10,526 bases of DNA from a bacterium (GTDB lineage Bacteria > Patescibacteriota > Gracilibacteria > UBA1369 > GCA-2718715), in contig JAUHYY010000030.1 of assembly GCA_030426295.1 (NCBI GenBank), positions 1-10,526 on the forward strand. The letters are read 5' to 3'. Positions 1-4,892 of this stretch are shown one piece after another; the first letter of the stretch is position 1; every line of letters begins with the position of its first letter. The notes beneath the pieces were generated by a model. That model had not been told where the DNA came from. It ran no database searches and saw only the letters and a list, made by a program, of their open reading frames with translations. The position numbers and the translations under genes are program-made.

Positions 1-830
1 CAGAACTTGCTATGGTTGCACGAGATGTTTTTGAGGAGCTTGGCTTGAAGGTAGTTATAAGGGTAAACGACCGAGGACTTGTAGATAGTGTTTTAGATTC
101 AGCTGGTATTGATCCTGATCTACGAGTGAAAGTAATTTCAGCTATAGATAAACTTGATAAAGTTGGGCTAGAAGGAGTTCAAGATATTTTGAAAGACGTT
201 ATTACTGCTGAACAAATAGAAGTTGTTAATAACTTACTTGAAGCAAAATCTTTAAATGAATTAGCTGAATTTTCTACGATTGATCTTGAGAGATTCTTTG
301 AGCTCACAGATGGGATGGAGATTCTAGAATTTGATCCAAGTCTTGCTCGTGGACTCGACTACTATACAGGTCTAATATTTGAAGTTATTTGCCCTGAATT
401 AAATCTTGGCTCAATCTGTGGTGGAGGTCGTTATGACAACCTATGTGGATCATTCAGTAAGCAAGAGTTTACAGGTACAGGGATCGCATTTGGTCTTGAT
501 AGAATAATGGATACCCTCGAAGACCTTGGAAAACTTGGCGATATAGGACTCAACACTCAAGTGCTTGTAGCTGTATTTGACGAGGATGGCGAAAAAGACA
601 GCATCAAGATTTACGATGAGCTACATAAAAAAGGAATCAAAGCAGAAGTGTACTTTGGTGAAGCAAAGCTCGGTAAACAGTTTAAATATGCCGATAGGAA
701 AGGTATCCCTTACGTCGTGATTGCTGGACCTTCAGAGATTGAAAAGGGTGTGGTTATGATAAAGAATATGGCTAGTGGCCAACAGATTGAAGTCGAGCTT
801 TCTGATATTTCTCATCAATCTTTCGTTTAA
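1..830 (+). CDS. hisS: Histidyl-tRNA synthetase, C-terminal part (5' end outside window)
   Basis: Charges tRNA-His with histidine in the cytoplasm. The reading frame is already open at the window edge (codons from base 3), so the ATG at 12 is internal and about 275 codons of a roughly 420-codon gene are visible. Counting from that Met: the histidine-binding signature RGLDYYTG is at 113-120, CGGGRYD at 136-142, and class II motif 3 (TGTGIAFGLDR) at 154-164. From about residue 183 an alpha/beta anticodon-binding domain follows (QVLVAVF... to about 260). Before the catalytic signature lies a segment with DKLDKVG (47-53), which E. coli HisRS lacks and eukaryotic HisRS has. The last 59 bp overlap the convergent HNH gene. 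Family identity is certain; the start lies outside the window. Confidence 0.97.
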   Translation, partial: ELAMVARDVFEELGLKVVIRVNDRGLVDSVLDSAGIDPDLRVKVISAIDKLDKVGLEGVQDILKDVITAEQIEVVNNLLEAKSLNELAEFSTIDLERFFELTDGMEILEFDPSLARGLDYYTGLIFEVICPELNLGSICGGGRYDNLCGSFSKQEFTGTGIAFGLDRIMDTLEDLGKLGDIGLNTQVLVAVFDEDGEKDSIKIYDELHKKGIKAEVYFGEAKLGKQFKYADRKGIPYVVIAGPSEIEKGVVMIKNMASGQQIEVELSDISHQSFV

Positions 831-1527
831 GGTAAGAGTTTTCAGGTTTTTGTAGTAGCTCCCAAGTCGTTGGGTCTTGTTCTTCGTTTTTTATAAGTCC
901 GTGGTGGGCTAGTTCATGGTGGACTTTGCAAAGTGGCTTGAGGTTGTCGTGGTTTTTGGTCAGCGCGTAACGTTCTGGATGATGAATTACGTCGGCAGGC
1001 TTTGTGCAAGTTGGGAAGGCACATACTCCTTTGTATTTTTCTTCGAGCTTGTCTTGCTTTGCCTTGGGAATGTTTCGACCTGGCTTTGGAGGGACGGTTG
1101 TTTTGTTTTTTAATAGGGTATCGACTGTGTCATCCCAAGTCATTGGGTGTCTTTCTTTTTTCTCGAGACGTTTCTTATAAACTCTGAATTGAGATAAGGT
1201 CTTTCTCTTGAGCTTTAAGTTGAGATTTTCATATAAGTCTCTTGCGTCAACCCCGTCGTGCACGACGGATTTCTTTATGAGTGATCGTAGTGCCCCGAAT
1301 GACATTGTAGTTATTTTTTTAGACCAATCTTTTTCATCTTTAATAGTTGCAATTGATGCTACTAATTCGATTTTTCCCCAACCTACTTCTCCTTCAATAA
1401 ACTTCTTATTCAAGTGTGGCTTATCAAATAATTTTTCGCCTATAGCTAAAATCCGCCTTGTAGAATCATGACTCAATCCCCCAACTCGCGAAGCATACTC
1501 ATAAATGCTATACATGCCATGATCCAT
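772..1527 (-). CDS. HNH-endonuclease-like protein with DUF222-like N-terminal region; probably the downstream piece of a nonsense-split gene
   Basis: 251 codons from the first ATG. The N-terminal half (about 15-90; SRVGGLSHDSTRR, then EGEVGWGKIELVASIAT) resembles the helical DUF222/13E12-type region that often precedes HNH domains. The C-terminal HNH/zinc region has CxxxxC at 169-174, HH at 182-183, HDNLKPLC at 193-200 and HH at 203-204, so the usual Cys/His/Asn set is intact. The DNA target is unknown; such proteins are often mobile or defence-linked. The ATG lies two codons after an in-frame TAA, and conserved-looking protein continues upstream in the same frame (see 1534-1692). This start is therefore either a reinitiation site or an artefact of a broken gene. 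No SD sequence precedes it. The 3' end overlaps hisS by 59 bp. Confidence 0.75.
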   Translation of the reverse strand: MDHGMYSIYEYASRVGGLSHDSTRRILAIGEKLFDKPHLNKKFIEGEVGWGKIELVASIATIKDEKDWSKKITTMSFGALRSLIKKSVVHDGVDARDLYENLNLKLKRKTLSQFRVYKKRLEKKERHPMTWDDTVDTLLKNKTTVPPKPGRNIPKAKQDKLEEKYKGVCAFPTCTKPADVIHHPERYALTKNHDNLKPLCKVHHELAHHGLIKNEEQDPTTWELLQKPENSYLKRKIDEKYQKARLQSVGH

Positions 1528-1533
1528 GTATTA

Positions 1534-1692
1534 TCTTCTGCGATTTATCTCGGGCAAAGTTCCAGCAAATTTTCGCTTATATTTCAAAGCAGCAGCGCCA
1601 TACTTTTTGCTGAGTTCGTAAAGCTCTTTATCGGTAAGTTTTTTATAGTTCTTAAGACAAATTAGATTTGCCTTAAGATTAAAACTACAGAT
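1534..1692 (-). pseudogene. N-terminal remnant of the HNH gene, separated by TAA at 1531-1533
   Basis: On the minus strand this stretch is open and in the same frame as the HNH gene. It reads ...LKNYKKLTDKELYELSKK, then a Lys-rich helix ending LPEINRRR. TAA, Tyr and the ATG of the downstream ORF follow. This is what the missing N-terminus of a DUF222-like/HNH protein should look like (charged helix, then RRRLY or similar). The simplest reading is a single TTA(Leu)-to-TAA change at 1531-1533. No ATG, GTG or usable TTG start is present upstream in frame, so the true start also looks lost, unless a rare ATT (codon at 1660-1662) is used. A sequencing error at the stop cannot be excluded. Confidence 0.6.
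1651..1677. repeat. Imperfect palindrome, 12-bp arms, 3-nt loop
   Basis: Arms 1651-1662 and 1666-1677 (CTTAAGACAAAT / ATTTGCCTTAAG) are complementary except at one position, with TAG as loop. It lies between the end of the 199-codon gene and the HNH remnant, where the HNH start would be expected. Neither strand has a following T-run, so it is not a classical terminator. It could be an operator-like site or chance. Confidence 0.4.
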
Positions 1693-1708
1693 TTAAATAA
1701 ATATAAAT

Positions 1709-2308
1709 TTATTCTGCAGCTTCTGTTCTAAGTGCTGGGTTTATAGCTACAATATTTCTTGGTAATATTTTGCCTTCCTCTCTGTATGAAGCAAAAACAT
1801 TACCTTCATTGTCTTGTAGGTATACAACTAGGTTTGGATTTGATCCTACATATAAATTCGCATAATCCATCTGTAAAGCCTCATTAATAATCTGAGTGAG
1901 TGTATCGTCTCCAATTAGATCGCTTACTTCTTTTAGAGCACCTGTCATCTGACTTACTACACCTTTAAGAACCAATGCACTGTCTTCAGTTGCTCGTTCG
2001 GCAATATTATGAATTGCCTCTATTGGAGTTTCAGATCTGTTTGGGGTTCTAATTTCGAAACCAACTTCTTCGTTTTGGTCTCCTGGTTTATATTCGATAA
2101 TTTCTGCAGAGAGGACACCTGCTTTTTTTGTAACCCTGATTGTTGCTGGTTCATTTAGTCCTTCCAAAGTTCGAGTAATCAGAACATGCATTTCACCACT
2201 TAAGACTAAAGTTTCATGAATTAGCTCTTCTCTTGTTTCTGTGCACGCGGGAAAACTAGCTACTCCATTTTCTATATTATCTAGATCAAAAACTGTTGTT
2301 CTTTCCAT
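1709..2308 (-). CDS. Hypothetical protein (199 aa), directly downstream of eno
   Basis: I do not recognise this protein. It is soluble, acidic and has no signal peptide or membrane span. The first half appears beta-rich (LVLSGEMHVLITRTLEG, then ATIRVTKKAGVLSAEIIEY). The middle (about 96-150) is probably helical, and the end has another strand-like stretch (NLYVGSNPNLVVYLQDNEG). It begins with ATG 37 nt after the eno stop on the same strand, with no terminator between them, so it is probably co-transcribed with eno. There is no SD site, as for the other native genes. Composition matches the native flanks. It could be a lineage-specific protein; nothing in the sequence shows its function. Confidence 0.8.
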   Translation of the reverse strand: MERTTVFDLDNIENGVASFPACTETREELIHETLVLSGEMHVLITRTLEGLNEPATIRVTKKAGVLSAEIIEYKPGDQNEEVGFEIRTPNRSETPIEAIHNIAERATEDSALVLKGVVSQMTGALKEVSDLIGDDTLTQIINEALQMDYANLYVGSNPNLVVYLQDNEGNVFASYREEGKILPRNIVAINPALRTEAAE

Positions 2309-2345
2309 ATTTATTATTAACGAGGCCAGATTCTAGCACTCGTTC

Positions 2346-3569
2346 TTAATTTGTCAATCCTTCCTCGATTCTAAGGAGTTGATTGTACTTAGCTATACGA
2401 TCAGTTCTTGAGAGTGACCCAGTTTTGATTTGGCCAGTTTCCATACCTACGCATAGGTCGGCGATGAAAGTATCTGCTGTTTCTCCGCTTCTGTGTGAGA
2501 CTACCGCAGTCCATCCTGCTTCGTGAGCCATGTTAATTGCGTCTAGAGTTTCTGATACTGTACCGATTTGGTTTAATTTGATTAGGATTGAGTTAGCAGC
2601 TTTCATTTCGATTGCTTTTTCCAAACGCTCTGGATTTGTAACCAAGAAGTCGTCCCCTACTAACTGGACTTTATCACCCAACTTGGCAGTTAAAGCTACC
2701 CATCCGTCCCAGTCGTTTTCGTCTAAGCCGTCTTCGATTGAGCAGATCGGATATTTGTCGGCTAGTTCTGCGTAGAAGTCTGACATTTGCTCTGAGGTTA
2801 GCTTTTCGCCTCCTACTTCATAAAATCCATCTTTATAAAACTCAGATGATGCTACATCTAATGCAATTTTGATCTGTGAACCAGCTTTGTAACCTGCAGC
2901 TTCGATTGCTTTCATAATGTACTCTAGTGCTTCTTTGTTGTTTGCTAGCTGTGGTGCGAAGCCACCTTCATCACCTACTGAAGTTGTGTGACCATCTGCA
3001 GATAATAACTTTTTTAGTGCGTGGAAAATCTCTGCCCCTGCTCTAAGTTTTTCTGAGAAAGGTTCGATTCCCCATGGCATAACCATGAACTCTTGGAACT
3101 CAAGACCTGAATCTGCGTGTGCTCCCCCGTTAATAATGTTCATCATTGGAGTAGGAAGTTTTGTAGCTGATGTATTGAAGTATTCGTATAACTTTTGACC
3201 AGCAACTTCTGCTGAGAGTCTTGCGTATGCCATTGAGCATCCTAGAATTGCATTAGCTCCAAGGTTGCCTTTGTTTGGTGTTCCATCTAAATCTATAAGC
3301 ATTTGGTCGAATTCTTTTTGATTACCCAATTCAAAGTTTTTGGCTTTATCTGCGATAATATCGTTAACGTTAGCAACAGCTTTTCTAACCCCTTTGCCGT
3401 TGTAACGCTCCTCACCATCTCTCAGTTCTATTGCTTCGTGTTCTCCTGTAGAGGCTCCGCTTGGAACCATTGCAGATACAACTTTTGTACCGTCACCCAT
3501 TTCTACTTCTACTGTTGGATTTCCTCTTGAATCGAGGACTTCTCTAGCATGGACTTGTTGGATAGACAT
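2346..3569 (-). CDS. eno: Enolase (phosphopyruvate hydratase)
   Basis: Converts 2-phosphoglycerate to phosphoenolpyruvate in glycolysis; cytoplasmic and Mg-dependent. At 407 aa it is slightly shorter than the usual 420-435. The N-terminal domain has the mobile loop PSGASTGEHEA (37-47). In the barrel, Mg ligands are Asp238 (ALDVASSEFY), Glu279 (SIEDGLDE) and Asp306 (GDDFLVTN). Catalytic-type residues are Glu201 (GDEGGFAP) and Lys331 (LIKLNQIGT). The substrate loop SHRSGETAD lies at 358-366 and GAHADSG at 149-155, so it should be active. ATG start, no SD. On the minus strand a possible -10 (TATATT, 3592-3597) lies about 22 nt upstream. It is divergent from the 3660 gene and heads a two-gene unit with the 199-aa protein. 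Confidence 0.98.
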   Translation of the reverse strand: MSIQQVHAREVLDSRGNPTVEVEMGDGTKVVSAMVPSGASTGEHEAIELRDGEERYNGKGVRKAVANVNDIIADKAKNFELGNQKEFDQMLIDLDGTPNKGNLGANAILGCSMAYARLSAEVAGQKLYEYFNTSATKLPTPMMNIINGGAHADSGLEFQEFMVMPWGIEPFSEKLRAGAEIFHALKKLLSADGHTTSVGDEGGFAPQLANNKEALEYIMKAIEAAGYKAGSQIKIALDVASSEFYKDGFYEVGGEKLTSEQMSDFYAELADKYPICSIEDGLDENDWDGWVALTAKLGDKVQLVGDDFLVTNPERLEKAIEMKAANSILIKLNQIGTVSETLDAINMAHEAGWTAVVSHRSGETADTFIADLCVGMETGQIKTGSLSRTDRIAKYNQLLRIEEGLTN

Positions 3570-3659
3570 TTTATGTGGGTTAGTTTTGTGTAATATAAGA
3601 AATTTGCTTTAATTTCGGAAGGCTTTTTGTTAAAGTTGGCATGCTTTTAACCCCAAAAG
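3570..3659. promoter_or_regulatory. Divergent promoter region between eno and the MBL-fold gene
   Basis: This 90-bp AT-rich gap must start transcription both ways. For eno (minus strand) TATATT at 3592-3597 is the best -10; no convincing -35 is seen. For the plus-strand gene I see no good promoter pair, only the near-palindrome GTTAAAG (3629-3635) / CTTTTAAC (3644-3651) ending 8 nt before the ATG, which could be an operator or overlap the promoter. Weak evidence. Confidence 0.35.
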
Positions 3660-4211
3660 ATGGAAATTAAATGGTTTGGAAACAACTGTTTCTCAATAAA
3701 AGGTGCCGACGCAACTGTTCTTATAGACCCAGAAAAAGGCGCTCCAAAATCAGACATTGTTATATCAAGTTCAGATGACCTTAAGTTGCCAGAGGCTGAC
3801 TTTTCTTTTGACTGGCCAGGTGAATATGAGGCTCGAGGAGTACTTATTCACGTAATTCCTGAAATGGATGGGGATAAAGAAGTTAGAATGATTAGCCTTG
3901 AAGTTGATGGAATTAGACTTGGAGTAGTTGGAAACACTCCTGCGCTTGATGACAAAACTATCGAGGAGATGGGAGAAATTGATATCTTGATGGTTCCTGT
4001 AACTATGAAGCCTAAAGATGCAATTAAACTAGTCGAAGAGATTGATCCAAAAATGGTTATTCCTTCAATGTCGAATGCATCTGGAGCTGATTTACTTGGA
4101 TTCTTAAAGGAAGCTGGTCAATCTGGTTTAGAGGCTACTGAAAAAATCAAAATAAAATCTAAATCTGATCTAGATTCAGAGTCTATCGTTTACGCAAACT
4201 TGTCCCTGTAG
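3660..4211 (+). CDS. Degenerate metallo-beta-lactamase-fold protein (UlaG-like), metal ligands missing
   Basis: 183 aa. The strand pattern of UlaG-type metallo-beta-lactamase (MBL) proteins is clear: KWFGNNCFSIKG at 4-15 (family: W-G-H-A-C-F), VLIDPEKG at 20-27, SDIVISSSDD at 31-40 (family: DLVLVTHxHxDH), ISLEVDGIRLGVVGNTPALDD at 78-98 (family: LGD near the Asp ligand), IDILMVPV at 107-114 and KMVIPSM at 131-137 (family: IPMHY). Every expected metal-binding His or Asp is absent or replaced: His in WxGHxC is Asn, HxHxDH is gone, and the His after IP is missing. A Zn hydrolase activity is therefore unlikely; a binding or structural role is possible. The last 10 bases overlap the tRNA-Arg gene, with the TAG stop inside it. 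Confidence 0.8.
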   Translation: MEIKWFGNNCFSIKGADATVLIDPEKGAPKSDIVISSSDDLKLPEADFSFDWPGEYEARGVLIHVIPEMDGDKEVRMISLEVDGIRLGVVGNTPALDDKTIEEMGEIDILMVPVTMKPKDAIKLVEEIDPKMVIPSMSNASGADLLGFLKEAGQSGLEATEKIKIKSKSDLDSESIVYANLSL

Positions 4212-4276
4212 TTTAATGGATAGAACGAGAACCTCCTAAGTTCTAGATACAGGTTCGATTCCTGTCAGGGACACCA
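4202..4276 (+). tRNA. tRNA-Arg (anticodon CCT), CCA encoded
   Basis: Complete cloverleaf. The acceptor stem GTCCCTG / CAGGGAC (4202-4208 / 4266-4272) is perfect. The D arm GTTT...GAAC is followed by the anticodon stem AGAAC / GTTCT (4228-4232 / 4240-4244) with loop CTCCTAA, giving anticodon CCT at 4235-4237, which reads AGG. The variable loop is 4 nt. The T arm ACAGG-TTCGATT-CCTGT covers 4251-4265 plus the preceding AC. Discriminator A at 4273, then encoded CCA. The 5' ten bases are also the last codons and stop of the MBL-fold gene. The upstream promoter is probably shared with that gene. Confidence 0.97.
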
Positions 4277-4293
4277 TATTCGAAGCTTTAGCA

Positions 4294-4321
4294 TTGACCT
4301 TTTTGTGTTTCTCTGTATAAT
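4294..4321 (+). promoter_or_regulatory. Strong sigma70-type promoter, TTGACC-N16-TATAAT
   Basis: -35 TTGACC (4294-4299) and -10 TATAAT (4316-4321) are separated by 16 nt. This is the best promoter in the window. Expected transcription start is near 4328, just before a helix-forming stretch and 18 nt past the tRNA. No ORF of note follows before the inserted block, so it probably drives a small RNA, and now also reads into the inserted genes. Confidence 0.7.
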
Positions 4322-4327
4322 TATGAT

Positions 4328-4394
4328 TCTTCGGATTTTGAGTGCTTGAAGAGGAGTATTTGCTCGCTCTAAGGCCTGCCGAAGTGATCATTGA
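4328..4394 (+). ncRNA. Putative small structured RNA, now separated from its terminator
   Basis: Starting at the predicted start site, the sequence closes into a helix CTTCGG / CCGAAG (4329-4334 / 4379-4384), extendable by TGAT / ATCA (4324-4327 / 4387-4390). Inside is GAGTG / CGCTC (4340-4344 / 4365-4369, one G-U pair). There is no meaningful ORF. Before the insertion the next feature would have been the 14-bp hairpin of 4395-4408 / 5672-5685, giving a compact transcript of roughly 100 nt. I do not recognise it as SRP RNA, 6S, tmRNA or RNase P. Existence is an inference from promoter plus structure. Confidence 0.4.
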
Positions 4395-4408
4395 AAGCTC
4401 GTATTAAT
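4395..4408. repeat. Left arm of perfect 14-bp inverted repeat (interrupted terminator hairpin)
   Basis: AAGCTCGTATTAAT is the exact reverse complement of 5672-5685. If the block between is removed at GTTAG, the two arms form a continuous 14-bp stem with loop AAGTTAG. In that form it would sit between the plus-strand tRNA/small RNA and the end of the minus-strand membrane-protein gene. That is the usual place for a bidirectional terminator; CTTCTTT follows on the plus strand. Confidence 0.8.
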
Positions 4409-4411
4409 AAG

Positions 4412-4462
4412 TTAGGATTGCTCGAAAAGTTTGTTTTCGACAGATTTCTCTGGCAATCCTAA
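4412..4462 (+). other. Three-way-junction fold at the left end of the inserted block
   Basis: Outer stem TTAGGATTGC / GCAATCCTAA (4412-4421 / 4453-4462, 10 bp perfect) encloses two hairpins side by side: TCGAAAA / TTTTCGA (4422-4428 / 4434-4440, 7 bp, loop GTTTG) and CAGA / TCTG (4441-4444 / 4449-4452, loop TTTC). No base is left unpaired at the junction. It could be a DNA recognition structure for mobility, or an RNA leader controlling the genes that start at 4486. Confidence 0.6.
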
Positions 4463-4485
4463 TTCGTTCACACACAACAACCCAA

Positions 4486-4605
4486 ATGAAACGATACTTC
4501 GTAATCACGCTACTTGGCATTACTTGCCTCGTAGGTCTTTTCTTCCTCGCCGTAGTTTTTTCGGTTGAGGACTTCCTCAAGAGCCTCGCGGAGGCAACCG
4601 CATGA
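4486..4605 (+). CDS. Small single-span membrane protein (39 aa), first gene of inserted block
   Basis: ATG start; reads MKRYFVITLLGITCLVGLFF... and ends SLAEATA. A positively charged start (KR) is followed by about 22 hydrophobic residues (5-26), then a short polar tail, so one membrane span is expected; a cleaved signal is less likely. No SD is visible before this ATG, unlike the three genes after it. The stop overlaps the next start as ATGA, indicating translational coupling. Function unknown. It is too short for confident homology, so its reality rests on the coupling, the hydrophobic pattern and the orderly layout. Confidence 0.5.
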   Translation: MKRYFVITLLGITCLVGLFFLAVVFSVEDFLKSLAEATA

Positions 4606-4796
4606 TCATCTGCAACCGCAAAGTGACCATCGGCGACATTCTGTTCGTCGTTGTCTTTCTCTGCTGCGTGCTATGGTACTCCCTCAAGGGCGTGCCAAAG
4701 CGCGTCGCAAGATTTGTCTCCAACCAACACTGGATCGTGCCAGCGGTTTTCCTTTGGCTTCCGATCCCCCAACCCGAACGAGGACTAGAGCCTTGA
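4602..4796 (+). CDS. Small membrane protein (64 aa), second gene of inserted block
   Basis: ATG overlaps the previous stop (ATGA). A good SD GGAGG (4590-4594) lies 7 nt upstream. One clear membrane span covers about 12-28 (ILFVVVFLCCVLWYSL), flanked by KGVPKR on the positive side. A second, weaker hydrophobic stretch (WIVPAVFLWLPIP, about 44-56) may be another span or a membrane-facing segment. Function unknown. Ends in TGA that overlaps the next TTG start. Codons are GC-rich. Confidence 0.55.
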   Translation: MIICNRKVTIGDILFVVVFLCCVLWYSLKGVPKRVARFVSNQHWIVPAVFLWLPIPQPERGLEP

Positions 4797-4891
4797 ACCT
4801 CCGCAAGCGAGACTACCTCTGGATCACCGCCCTGGCGGTGTACCTCACATTCACTGCACCGCGCTACGAGCGCAACACCCCGGAGGCCTGA
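4793..4891 (+). CDS. Very small membrane protein (32 aa), TTG start, third gene of inserted block
   Basis: The start codon TTG overlaps the previous TGA as TTGA. GAGG (4780-4783) lies 9 nt upstream as SD. Reads (M)NLRKRDYLWITALAVYLTF..., with basic residues (RKR) before about 14 hydrophobic residues, then TAPRYERNTPEA. This is the pattern of a short single-span protein. The frame continues open further upstream, but only this last part has a plausible start and is coupled to its neighbours. Ends one base before the next ATG. Function unknown. Confidence 0.4.
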   Translation: MNLRKRDYLWITALAVYLTFTAPRYERNTPEA

Positions 4892-4892
4892 G

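Noticed and set aside
4412..4462. The left three-way fold as an attC site
   Set aside because: Its boxes point the wrong way (GTT at the 5' end, no AAC/GTT pair in the attC order) on either strand.
4565..4792. N-terminal part of the long frame that contains the 32-aa gene
   Set aside because: Arg/His/Pro-rich, no SD at its ATG, and out of frame with the coupled 64-aa gene; only the end from the TTG at 4793 looks real.
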